Shown here piece after piece: positions 54,050 through 61,844 of a stretch of DNA of 64,000 bases. Position 1 is the stretch's first letter. The number at the start of each line of letters is the position of its first letter. The notes below the pieces were generated by a model, which saw only the letters and a program-made list of their open reading frames with translations, was not told where the DNA came from and did not search any database. Origin of the DNA: Candidatus Acetatifactor stercoripullorum (GTDB lineage Bacteria; Bacillota; Clostridia; Lachnospirales; Lachnospiraceae); assembly GCA_019114005.1 (NCBI GenBank), contig DXGH01000073.1:62001-126000 (forward strand), given 5' to 3'. The position numbers were made by a program, and so were the translations under genes.

Positions 54050-54313
54050 ATGAACAGAAGATATTTGCCTTTGATACTGATGCTGGCAGCGGGAGCCGTT
54101 ACCTGCATAGTTACATTTATAAGGGATTTTTCAATTTTGGGGAAGCTGGGAGCGCTGCTTTTTGTTTTGGTTGTATTTTATTTTTTGGGCAGCGTTTTAA
54201 AATGGACCTTAGATTATTTTGACAGACAAAACCAGGCGGCAGCGGAGGAAAAGGAAGAGGGAGAGAGCGGGGGCGAGGAACTGAAAGCGCAGAGCAAAGA
54301 GGGAGAGCAATAA
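54050..54313 (+). CDS. Small membrane protein of unknown function between cheD and sigD
   Basis: 87 residues, not a family I recognise. Two membrane helices: LPLILMLAAGAVTCIVTFI and LGALLFVLVVFYFLGSVL. A short WTLDYFDRQNQ stretch and a strongly acidic tail (about 65-87) follow. It lies 12 bases after cheD and ends six bases before sigD, so it is surely part of the operon. It may be a membrane partner of the motor or receptors; nothing in the sequence shows the function. Confidence 0.8.
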   Translation: MNRRYLPLILMLAAGAVTCIVTFIRDFSILGKLGALLFVLVVFYFLGSVLKWTLDYFDRQNQAAAEEKEEGESGGEELKAQSKEGEQ

Positions 54314-54319
54314 AATTTA

Positions 54320-55093
54320 ATGGAAGAGGCTGCTAGAAAGAAACTTTTAGAAGAATACGCAAAGACCAAATCGCCGGAAACCAGGGAGAAAATCATTTTG
54401 GAGTATGCTCCTTTGGTCAAGGTGGTGGCGGGCAGGCTGAGCATGTACCTGGGCTATAATGTGGAGTATGAGGATCTGGTCAGCTACGGGATATTCGGTC
54501 TGATTGACGCTATAGACAAATTTGACTGCATGAAGGAGGTCAAATTTGAAACCTATGCCAGCCTCAGAATCCGCGGAGCTATTCTGGATCAGATTCGCAA
54601 GATGGACTGGATACCCAGAACCATCCGGCAGAAGCAGAAAAAGATTGAAGCTGTGATCAAACAGATAGAGCAGTCAACCGGGCATGGAGCTACTGAGGAG
54701 GAGATTATAAAGGGGCTTGGAATATCGACAGAAGAATACCTGGAATGGCAGTCTCAGATGAAAATTACAGGACTGGTATCCTTGAATGAATACATGGAGC
54801 AGGGCAGCGATGTGTCTCAGGATTATGGAAGGTACACTGCGGCCAGGTTTGACGGCCCGGAGGAACGTATTGAAAAGGAGGAGCTGAGCAGGGTCTTAGG
54901 GGAGGCTTTGGAGCTTTTGACGGAAAAAGAAAAAAAGGTAATCACGCTTTATTATTATGAGGATTTAACGTTAAAGGAAATCAGCAGCCTTTTGGAGGTA
55001 TCGGAATCCAGGGTATCGCAGCTGCACACCAGAGCGCTGCAGAAAATGAAAACAAAGATGGGAACTTATATGGGACTTCTGTCTGATCATTGA
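54320..55093 (+). CDS. sigD: Flagellar/motility sigma factor SigD (FliA, sigma-28)
   Basis: 257 residues. Region 2 contains EYEDLVSYGIFGLIDAIDKFD and FETYASLRIRGAILDQIRKMDW, the sigma-28 hallmark. Region 4 contains LTLKEISSLLEVSESRVSQLHTRALQKM. It directs late genes such as flagellin and receptors. No anti-sigma factor FlgM is in the window. Position near the end of the operon matches B. subtilis, where expression falls with distance. Confidence 0.97.
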   Translation: MEEAARKKLLEEYAKTKSPETREKIILEYAPLVKVVAGRLSMYLGYNVEYEDLVSYGIFGLIDAIDKFDCMKEVKFETYASLRIRGAILDQIRKMDWIPRTIRQKQKKIEAVIKQIEQSTGHGATEEEIIKGLGISTEEYLEWQSQMKITGLVSLNEYMEQGSDVSQDYGRYTAARFDGPEERIEKEELSRVLGEALELLTEKEKKVITLYYYEDLTLKEISSLLEVSESRVSQLHTRALQKMKTKMGTYMGLLSDH

Positions 55094-55118
55094 CAGAGAA
55101 TGTATTGGGAGATGTGTT

Positions 55119-56708
55119 ATGCAAAATGGATTTTTTCGGCTGGTAAAGATGCCGGGAGGCTTTGGAATCCGTTTTTTTCCGCCGACGGACGGTGGAGAGG
55201 AGGTTCGGATTGCGGAGGTAATCAGCTATCTTGACCGGCTTCATGTGGATTACGACGCCAATCAGCTCAAGAAATATATTGGGGAAAAGACCCAGGGAGC
55301 TTGTTTTTTAGGGAGAAAGGACTGCCCGGTATGCGATGAGACTTATCAGCTTGAGGTAAGCGATGATTTTATGGAGGCTGTGGCAAGATTTTATCCGCCC
55401 TCAGATACCGGAAAAAGAATTACCTTTGATGAATTCTATAAGGACCTCAGGTACCGTAATATTGTTTCAGGAGTACAGATGTCCTCCTTGCAGGATCATT
55501 TTCAATCGGAGGGGATTTACTGTACGGACCTGGTGGTGGCAAGGGGCAGGGAACCCAGACAGGGCACTGATGCCCGTGTGGAATACTACTTTAACACTGA
55601 AGTGCATGTACAGCCTACGATGCGTGAGGATGGAAGTGTGGACTTTTTCCATTTGAATATGATCAACCACTGCCGGAAGGGAGAAATGCTGGCAAGGATT
55701 CTTCCGGAGACTCAGGGAGAACCGGGAGTTAATATTCTGGGCAGGAGGATTGCGCCAAAACCTGTAAAAAGAGCGGTTCTGAAATTCGGGCGCAATATTG
55801 AGCTGTCTCCTGATAAAAACGCTATTTATTCCAAGGTGGACGGACACGTGGTTTTGGTGGATGACAAGGTTTTTGTGTCCGACGTATATGAGGTAGAGAA
55901 TGTGGATATCACCACAGGTAATATAGAGTTTGAGGGCAGTGTGCAGATAAATGGCAATGTGGCCTCAAATTTTGTGGTGAATGCCAGAGGAAACGTGATT
56001 ATAAACGGTGTGGTAGAGGGCGCCCACATTACGGCCGGCGGCAATATCATCATTGCAAGAGGAGTAAACGGCATGGGAAAAGGAACCCTGGAGGCAGGAA
56101 GGGATGTGGTGGCAAAATTTATTGAGAATGCCACAGTGAATGCAGGCGGCTATGTCAATACGGAATCCATCCTCCACAGCCAGGTCAGCGCGGGAACAGA
56201 GATTACGGTAACCGGCAGGAGAGGCTTTATCACAGGAGGGCATGTTCAGGCGGGCAACCGTATCAATGTAAAGAATCTTGGAGCCGCCCTGGGAGCGTCT
56301 ACCATTGTGGAGGTTGGAGTGGATCCGGAGAGAAAGGCCAGATATGTGCAGCTGCAGAAGGAGATTTCTGAGCTGGTGAAGCTGATTAAAAACACCCAGC
56401 CGGTATTGATCAGCTTTGGAGAAAAACGCGCCAAGGGAGTGCGGTTTACTCCGGAGCAGCTTAAATATGTGAAGGATGCGGCGCAGCTGGTAGAGACTAA
56501 GAAGGAAGAGCTGGCCCGGAAAAACAGGGAGATGAACGAGCTTCATACGCTTCTTGCAGGGCAGCGCAAGGCCGCAGTGGTGGTGCAGGGCAGTGCTTAT
56601 CCGGGTACTACAATCATTATTGGGGATGTTTCCATGATTCTGCAGAGCAATTATCAATATTGCAGATTTGAAAAGGTAGAAGGCGATGTAAAAATGCTTC
56701 CTATGTAG
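55119..56708 (+). CDS. FapA family protein (DUF342)
   Basis: 529 residues. The N-terminal part holds a Cys pair region (FLGRKDCPVCDETYQ). The central part (about 245-400) is a right-handed beta-helix-like repeat (GNIEFEGSVQINGNVASNFVVNARGNVIINGVVEG), typical of FapA/DUF342. A coiled coil (about 405-480) follows. There is no signal peptide or membrane helix. Members occur next to flagellar or polar genes in several phyla, but the biochemical role is unknown. It directly follows sigD. Confidence 0.85.
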   Translation: MQNGFFRLVKMPGGFGIRFFPPTDGGEEVRIAEVISYLDRLHVDYDANQLKKYIGEKTQGACFLGRKDCPVCDETYQLEVSDDFMEAVARFYPPSDTGKRITFDEFYKDLRYRNIVSGVQMSSLQDHFQSEGIYCTDLVVARGREPRQGTDARVEYYFNTEVHVQPTMREDGSVDFFHLNMINHCRKGEMLARILPETQGEPGVNILGRRIAPKPVKRAVLKFGRNIELSPDKNAIYSKVDGHVVLVDDKVFVSDVYEVENVDITTGNIEFEGSVQINGNVASNFVVNARGNVIINGVVEGAHITAGGNIIIARGVNGMGKGTLEAGRDVVAKFIENATVNAGGYVNTESILHSQVSAGTEITVTGRRGFITGGHVQAGNRINVKNLGAALGASTIVEVGVDPERKARYVQLQKEISELVKLIKNTQPVLISFGEKRAKGVRFTPEQLKYVKDAAQLVETKKEELARKNREMNELHTLLAGQRKAAVVVQGSAYPGTTIIIGDVSMILQSNYQYCRFEKVEGDVKMLPM

Positions 56709-56735
56709 GAGCTTACAGAAAAAAGGAGAAGTACT

Positions 56736-57047
56736 ATGGCGTTTGGCTCCATTGAAATAACAACAATCACCAGAGCGCAGGATTATACAGCCATCAAGCA
56801 AAACGAGGACAATAAGCCTTTGGTGAACCAGACCAATATTGGGCAGCAGATACAGAAGGATACACAGCAGAGGGCCAGGGAGGTTCGAAGCTCCGATAAT
56901 TCCGACTGGCAGAATAAGAAGTTTGACGCCAGAGAAAAGGGAAGCGGAGAATACTATGGAGACGGGGGAAGAAACCGTCAAAAAAAGGAAAAGAAACCGG
57001 ACGGCATGAAGGAAAATGGGTATCGGGGATTTGACATAAAAATTTAA
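56736..57047 (+). CDS. Small hypothetical protein of clostridial flagellar operons
   Basis: 103 residues, very hydrophilic, rich in Gln, Asn, Lys and Arg, with no membrane segment. It begins MAFGSIEITTITRAQDYTAIKQNEDNKP and ends in a basic GGGRNRQKKEKK-like region. From memory, similar short proteins occur at this place in other Lachnospiraceae; I know no function. Probably disordered. Confidence 0.7.
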   Translation: MAFGSIEITTITRAQDYTAIKQNEDNKPLVNQTNIGQQIQKDTQQRAREVRSSDNSDWQNKKFDAREKGSGEYYGDGGRNRQKKEKKPDGMKENGYRGFDIKI

Positions 57048-57062
57048 GGGACGGACTGCACA

Positions 57063-57761
57063 ATGAGCGCAATGGAAATATTTCTGCTGATTACAGGCGG
57101 AATCATTTTTATAGTGAGTTTTCTTCTTCCGGCGGGCAGAGAGGATACGTCGGAGGAAAATAAAGCCCTTGTGAGAGAAGAGATCAGGGGCTTTGTTGCC
57201 GATGAAATGGAAAATATAAAGAGCCAGATGGATGATGTGGCAGAGGAAACTGTGGGATATGCCATGGAGAAAACGAAACGATCCCTGGAGAGAATTTCCA
57301 ATGAAAAAATCATGGCGGTAAACGAGTATTCCGATACCGTGCTGGAGGAGATTCATAAAAACCATCAGGAGGTAATGTTCCTGTATGATATGCTCAATGA
57401 CAAGCATAAGCATCTGAAAGATGCGGTTTCAGAGATAAACCGGACAATGAAGGAGGCCGAGGAAACCAGAAGAAGGGCTCAGGCAGTGGTGGATTCCTTG
57501 CAAAGTCTGGCGCCGGAGGAAACAAAAGCCGGGGAGATGGGTTCTGATTTGGAAAATACTCCGGAGGGCGGACAGCCTGAGGAAAGGAAAGGAATCGGCG
57601 CAGACATCAGTCTTTCTAAAGAGGACGAAAGGGGAGCCAACAGTAACGACAGGATTTTAGAGCTTTACAGGGCGGGCTGGTCAAAGGTTGCAATCGCTAA
57701 GGAGCTGGGTCTTGGCGTGGGAGAGGTGAAGCTGGTGGTTGACTTATATAAAAATATGTAG
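57063..57761 (+). CDS. SwrB/DUF6115-like membrane-anchored coiled-coil protein with C-terminal helix-turn-helix
   Basis: 232 residues. An N-terminal membrane segment (IFLLITGGIIFIVSFLLP) is followed by a long charged coiled coil (about 28-155), a Gly/Glu-rich linker and a C-terminal helix-turn-helix-like motif (DRILELYRAGWSKVAIAKELGLGVGEVKLVVDLYKN). In B. subtilis the gene between sigD and rpsB is swrB, which has the same single membrane segment and helps activate the export apparatus. Orthology is inferred from position and layout, not from clear sequence identity. Confidence 0.72.
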   Translation: MSAMEIFLLITGGIIFIVSFLLPAGREDTSEENKALVREEIRGFVADEMENIKSQMDDVAEETVGYAMEKTKRSLERISNEKIMAVNEYSDTVLEEIHKNHQEVMFLYDMLNDKHKHLKDAVSEINRTMKEAEETRRRAQAVVDSLQSLAPEETKAGEMGSDLENTPEGGQPEERKGIGADISLSKEDERGANSNDRILELYRAGWSKVAIAKELGLGVGEVKLVVDLYKNM

Positions 57762-57812
57762 AAGTGCATAATGGCTGCAGAACAGCCCTGCACTACGGAG
57801 TTGAGAATTGAG

Positions 57813-58373
57813 ATGAGGTTGAAATATTATTTGCGGGGATTGGGGATCGGAATGGTGGCTGCCGCAGTGCTGATGGGGGCCGCCTCAGGAAGGGGTCAGA
57901 CGCTCAGTGATGCGCAGATCAGGGAACGTGCGGCAGAGCTTGGGATGGTGGAAAGCACCCCGGCCGTTTTGTCCGATCTGGAAACGCCCCAGTCAGAAAC
58001 GCTGCCGGAGGCACTGCCAGAGGCAGGGCAGGAATCCCGGGAAACCATGGAGGAGCCGCCGGGGACGCAGGCACTGCAGCCAGAGGAGACAGAAACGCTG
58101 CAGTCAGAGGCAGCAGAGGCGCAGCAGCCGGAGGAAACAGAGGCACTGCAGCCAGAGGCCGCGCCGGAAGTGTCTGTGACCATACAGCCGGGCGACAGCT
58201 CGGTGACGGTGAGCAGAATGCTGGCCGAGGCGGGACTTGTAGAGGACGCAGAGGCTTTCGACAGGTATCTTTGCGACAACGGCTATTCCAAATCTCTTCG
58301 GATCGGCACCTATCAGATAGAACCGGGAACCGGGGAGGAAGAAATTGCGGAAATTATCACCGGAAAACAGTAA
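57813..58373 (+). CDS. YceG/MltG-like LysM-type domain protein without catalytic domain
   Basis: About 186 residues from ATG 57813, which gives a clean membrane anchor (MRLKYYLRGLGIGMVAAAVLMG); the start at 57771 would add 14 residues. A Pro/Glu/Gln/Ala repeat linker (about 45-120, with PEETEALQ-like units) is followed by an end domain VTIQPGDSSVTVSRMLAEAGLV, FDRYLCDNGYSKSLRIGTYQI and EEEIAEIITGK. This matches the N-terminal LysM-like part of MltG lytic transglycosylase, but the protein stops where the catalytic domain would begin. Possibly a wall-binding protein. Confidence 0.72.
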   Translation: MRLKYYLRGLGIGMVAAAVLMGAASGRGQTLSDAQIRERAAELGMVESTPAVLSDLETPQSETLPEALPEAGQESRETMEEPPGTQALQPEETETLQSEAAEAQQPEETEALQPEAAPEVSVTIQPGDSSVTVSRMLAEAGLVEDAEAFDRYLCDNGYSKSLRIGTYQIEPGTGEEEIAEIITGKQ

Positions 58374-58398
58374 AACCCCTTGCAACAGGGGTTTTCTT
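58372..58398 (+). terminator. Intrinsic terminator at the end of the fla/che operon
   Basis: AAAACCCCT (58372-58380) pairs with AGGGGTTTT (58387-58395) around TGCAAC. It starts inside the stop codon of the preceding gene and works as an A/T-flanked stem for both strands. Confidence 0.7.
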
Positions 58399-58408
58399 AT
58401 GCTATAAT
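58380..58408 (+). promoter_or_regulatory. SigA promoter of rpsB-tsf, overlapping the operon terminator
   Basis: TTGCAA (58380-58385), 17 bases, TATAAT (58403-58408). The -35 box occupies the loop of the upstream terminator. Confidence 0.75.
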
Positions 58409-58414
58409 GCCACT

Positions 58415-58555
58415 GTTGTGACGAAAAAACACGCGTTTCGATTTGGCATCGGTGTTCTCCCACAGGAGAATAGATGTCAGAGCTAACCGGGCTTAAGTAA
58501 CGCCGGCCCGGCAGAAAAGAAGCTGCGGAAGAAAAAACCAAATGGAGGTAAAAAA
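58415..58555 (+). promoter_or_regulatory. rpsB leader, possible ribosomal-protein autoregulatory RNA
   Basis: A leader of about 140 bases lies between the promoter and rpsB. It contains GTTCTCC-CACA-GGAGAAT (about 58453-58470) and CCGGGC/GCCCGG (58487-58492 with 58506-58511). Structured leaders bound by S2 are known for rpsB in other bacteria; whether this one is such an element is inference. Confidence 0.35.
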
Positions 58556-59341
58556 ATGAGCGTTATTTCTATGAAACAATTACTTGAAGCAGGTGTTCAT
58601 TTCGGACATCAGACGAGAAGATGGAACCCTAAGATGGCTCCCTACATCTTCACAGAGAGAAACGGCATCCACATTATCGACCTGCAGAAATCCGTAGGCA
58701 AGGTGGACGAGGCTTATAAGGCTGTTTCCGAGATTGTGGCACAGGGCGGAACCATTTTATTTGTGGGAACCAAGAAACAGGCCCAGGATGCTGTTAAGAC
58801 AGAGGCAGAGCGCTGCGGAATGTATTATGTAAACGAGAGATGGCTGGGCGGTATGCTGACCAACTTTAAGACCATCAGATCCCGTATCGACAGGCTGCAT
58901 GCCATTGAGACCATGTCCGAGGACGGAACCTTTGATGTTCTGCCTAAGAAGGAAGTTATCGCTTTGAAGAAGGAATGGGAAAAGCTGGAGAAGAATCTGG
59001 GCGGCATTAAGAATATGACCAGAATCCCGGATGCAATCTTTGTAGTAGATCCCAAGAAGGAGAGAATCTGTGTGCAGGAAGCGCATTCACTGGGCATTAC
59101 CCTGATCGGAATCGGTGATACCAACTGCGATCCCGAGGAGCTGGATTACATTATTCCCGGAAATGACGACGCAATCAGAGCAGTGAAGCTGATTGTTTCC
59201 AAGATGGCTGACGCCGTGATCGAGGCAAACCAGGGAGAAGCGGTTTATACACAGGAAGATGTGGCAGAGGGTGAAGCAGAGGATATCGAAGAGGTAGCGG
59301 CCGCAGAAGAAGAGGAAGCAGTTTCTCAGGACGCGGAATAA
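58556..59341 (+). CDS. rpsB: 30S ribosomal protein S2
   Basis: 261 residues with ATGGAGG before the start. The family start [24 protein letters not shown] is clear, and [30 protein letters not shown] is present. The Glu/Ala-rich acidic tail (about 228-261) is longer than in B. subtilis. Upstream of tsf as in almost all bacteria. Confidence 0.99.
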   Translation: MSVISMKQLLEAGVHFGHQTRRWNPKMAPYIFTERNGIHIIDLQKSVGKVDEAYKAVSEIVAQGGTILFVGTKKQAQDAVKTEAERCGMYYVNERWLGGMLTNFKTIRSRIDRLHAIETMSEDGTFDVLPKKEVIALKKEWEKLEKNLGGIKNMTRIPDAIFVVDPKKERICVQEAHSLGITLIGIGDTNCDPEELDYIIPGNDDAIRAVKLIVSKMADAVIEANQGEAVYTQEDVAEGEAEDIEEVAAAEEEEAVSQDAE

Positions 59342-59389
59342 TTTTAATGTTGCAGAGAAAAACTTTTAGGGAAAGATAGGGTGAAGAAT

Positions 59390-60328
59390 ATGGCAGAGAT
59401 TACTGCAGCTATGGTAAAAGCGCTGCGCGAGCAGACAGGCGCAGGCATGATGGATTGCAAAAAGGCGCTGAGTGAGACAAATGGAAATATGGAAGAGGCT
59501 GTGGAGGTTCTGAGAAAGAACGGACAGGCCAAGGCAGTGAAAAAGGAAGGCAGAATTGCAGCGGAAGGTATCTGCCGCATTGCTTCTAAGGGTGACACCG
59601 CAGCAGCGGTTGTGGAGGTGAATTCCGAGACTGATTTCGTGGCAAAGAACGAGCAGTTCCAGCAGTTTGTAGAGGCTGTTGCAAGGCAGGCTGTAGAATC
59701 GGATGCAGCAGATATGGATGCGTTCCTTGCAGAAAAGTGGAACGAGGATGCTTCCAAGACTGTGCAGGATGCGTTGATTGAGAAGATTGCCGTGATCGGT
59801 GAGAAGCTCAGCATCAGAAGATTTGAGAGAGTGGAAGCTGCAAATGGCTGCGTGGTATCCTATGTGCACGGCGGCGGAAGGATTGGCGTGATTGTTGAGG
59901 CCCAGACCAATGTGGTAAACGATGCTGTGAAAGAGGCTATGACCAATATAGCTATGCAGGTTGCAGCCCTTTCTCCCAAATACGTTGCCACAAGCGATGT
60001 GTCAGAAGAGTACAAGGCACATGAGAAGGAGATCATCGCGGCACAGATCGCGCAGGATCCCAAGATGGCAGGAAAGCCTGAAAAGGTGATCGAGGGTGCA
60101 ATCAATGGACGCTTGAATAAGGAATTAAAGGAAGTATGTCTGCTGGAGCAGGTTTATGTGAAGGCCGAGGACGGAAAGCAGACGGTTGCACAGTATATTG
60201 CGCAGGTTGCAAAGGAAAACAATGCGGAATTGAGCGTGAAGAGATTTGTGCGTTTTGAGACCGGCGAAGGCCTGGAGAAGAAGAACGAGGACTTTGCGGC
60301 AGAGGTAGCTGCACAGATGGGAATGTAA
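59390..60328 (+). CDS. tsf: Elongation factor Ts
   Basis: 312 residues from ATG 59390, six bases after AGGGTG. The UBA-like N-terminus reads ITAAMVKALREQTGAGMMDCKKALSE, followed by the EF-Tu contact TDFVAKNEQF. It recycles EF-Tu by GDP release. Cotranscribed with rpsB; a double hairpin follows. Confidence 0.99.
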   Translation: MAEITAAMVKALREQTGAGMMDCKKALSETNGNMEEAVEVLRKNGQAKAVKKEGRIAAEGICRIASKGDTAAAVVEVNSETDFVAKNEQFQQFVEAVARQAVESDAADMDAFLAEKWNEDASKTVQDALIEKIAVIGEKLSIRRFERVEAANGCVVSYVHGGGRIGVIVEAQTNVVNDAVKEAMTNIAMQVAALSPKYVATSDVSEEYKAHEKEIIAAQIAQDPKMAGKPEKVIEGAINGRLNKELKEVCLLEQVYVKAEDGKQTVAQYIAQVAKENNAELSVKRFVRFETGEGLEKKNEDFAAEVAAQMGM

Positions 60329-60333
60329 GCGTT

Positions 60334-60402
60334 TGCCGCATGTGCGGCAGACGTATAAAAAGAGCCTTGAACACGGGCTTATTCGTGGGCCGGGCTCTTT
60401 TT
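60334..60402 (+). terminator. Intrinsic terminator of rpsB-tsf
   Basis: The main stem AAAAAGAGCC (60357-60366) pairs with GGCTCTTTTT (60393-60402), with an inner CACG/CGTG. A small hairpin TGCCGCA-TG-TGCGGCA (60334-60349) precedes it. Confidence 0.85.
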
Positions 60403-60442
60403 ACGTAACTGGTACTAAAATACTAAAAAAAACATAAAATGA

Positions 60443-60471
60443 TTGCAAAAGAAAGTATCAAGTGGTATTCT
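60443..60471 (+). promoter_or_regulatory. Putative SigA promoter of the receptor gene
   Basis: TTGCAA (60443-60448), 17 bases, TATTCT (60466-60471). No convincing SigD box was found in this gap, although receptor genes often have one. Confidence 0.5.
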
Positions 60472-60531
60472 GTCACTGTAGGCTTTTGCTTGGCTTTTGC
60501 TTTATATGCCTGAATAGGAAAGGAGAAAGAT

Positions 60532-61800
60532 ATGAATAAGATTGAAGCATTTTTAAGAAACCGACCTATTAAGAAGAAAATTCGTGCTGCTTTTTCCTGT
60601 ATCATTGTGATTTTTTTAATCAGCATATTGATATCAGTTTTTCGGTTTATAGTTGATAGAGATTTCTTGTCAGCATTACTGGTTTTGCTAATCGCAGCTA
60701 TCGGCGTGGCCGCTACGATAGTGATTGGGATAAGCCTGCAGAATTTGATTGTGGAACCGGTGCGCGAATTGAAAGATGCAGCTGAAAAAATATCCAAGGG
60801 TGATTTTGACCTGGGAACCTCCTGGGAGTCGGAGGATGAGCTGGGAGATCTTTCCAGAAGCTTTGGGAGAACAGCCAGCACCTTGAAGCTTGTGATTGGA
60901 GATTTAAATTACATAGTGTCAGGATTTGCCGAGGGTAATTTTAACGTGCGAAGCAAATGTCCTGAGGCGTATGCCGGAGAGCTGGGTTCTGTGCGCCAGG
61001 AGCTGATTAAGATGGTCAGGGCTATCAGTGAGCTGCTGGAAGGCATGCAGTCCTCTGCGGATCAGGTTGCTGCAGGCTCCTCACAGCTTGCCGTCAGTGC
61101 ACAGGATATTGCCGAGGGCGCTACGGAACAGGCGGCTGCCGTAGAAGAGCTGGTGGCTACGGTGAATGAAGTGACCAATCAGGTGCTGGAGAACACCAAA
61201 TCTACGGATATTGCCCATGACAAGGCAAAGGTGGTAGGTGCAGAGGCTGAAAACAGCAAGGCGAAGATGAAGGAGCTGACCCAGGCTATGGATAAGATCA
61301 GCAGCACCTCTCAGCAGATTGAAAAGGTAATCGCAGATATTGAGGGAATCGCATCCCAGACCAATCTTCTTTCCCTGAACGCATCTATTGAGGCGGCAAG
61401 AGCCGGAGAGGCGGGAAGAGGCTTTGCGGTTGTTGCGGATGAAATCCGCAAGCTGGCGGAGGAAAGTGCGGCTTCAGCGGTAGAGTCCAGAAAGATGATA
61501 GACGCCTCTATGAATGAGGTGGCGGCAGGAAGCAGAATCACTCAGGAAACGGCGGACGCGCTGAACAAGGTGATTGAGGAGCTGGATCATATCATTCAGC
61601 AGGTTGCAAATATCCGCACGGCGTCGGATCGTCAGGCGATTTCTGTTAAGGAAATGGAAAAGGGCGTGGAACAGATTAACGACGTAATCCAGTCTAATTC
61701 GGCTGCTTCCCAGGAGACTTCTGCAACCAGTGAGGAGCTGTCTGCGTCTGCGACTACACTGGATGAAATGATGAAACGGTTCCAGCTGCGTCAGGATTGA
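60532..61800 (+). CDS. Methyl-accepting chemotaxis protein lacking an extracytoplasmic sensor domain
   Basis: 422 residues. Two membrane helices (about 19-42 and 47-70) are joined by only a few residues (VDRDFLS), so there is no room for an external ligand domain. HAMP follows ([19 protein letters not shown]), then the signalling helices with tip [40 protein letters not shown]. It may sense membrane state, cytoplasmic signals or partner proteins. It stands alone after tsf, in a strain whose chemotaxis core is in the operon upstream. Confidence 0.94.
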   Translation: MNKIEAFLRNRPIKKKIRAAFSCIIVIFLISILISVFRFIVDRDFLSALLVLLIAAIGVAATIVIGISLQNLIVEPVRELKDAAEKISKGDFDLGTSWESEDELGDLSRSFGRTASTLKLVIGDLNYIVSGFAEGNFNVRSKCPEAYAGELGSVRQELIKMVRAISELLEGMQSSADQVAAGSSQLAVSAQDIAEGATEQAAAVEELVATVNEVTNQVLENTKSTDIAHDKAKVVGAEAENSKAKMKELTQAMDKISSTSQQIEKVIADIEGIASQTNLLSLNASIEAARAGEAGRGFAVVADEIRKLAEESAASAVESRKMIDASMNEVAAGSRITQETADALNKVIEELDHIIQQVANIRTASDRQAISVKEMEKGVEQINDVIQSNSAASQETSATSEELSASATTLDEMMKRFQLRQD

Positions 61801-61844
61801 CAAGGGCTGATATGGGATGGATAAAGAACTGACAAAGGATTAAG

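Noticed and set aside
55965-57413. 482-codon ORF on the minus strand across fapA and the next two genes
   Set aside because: It crosses three + strand genes with good binding sites; the translation is rich in His, Leu and Ser with no recognisable domain and looks non-biological.
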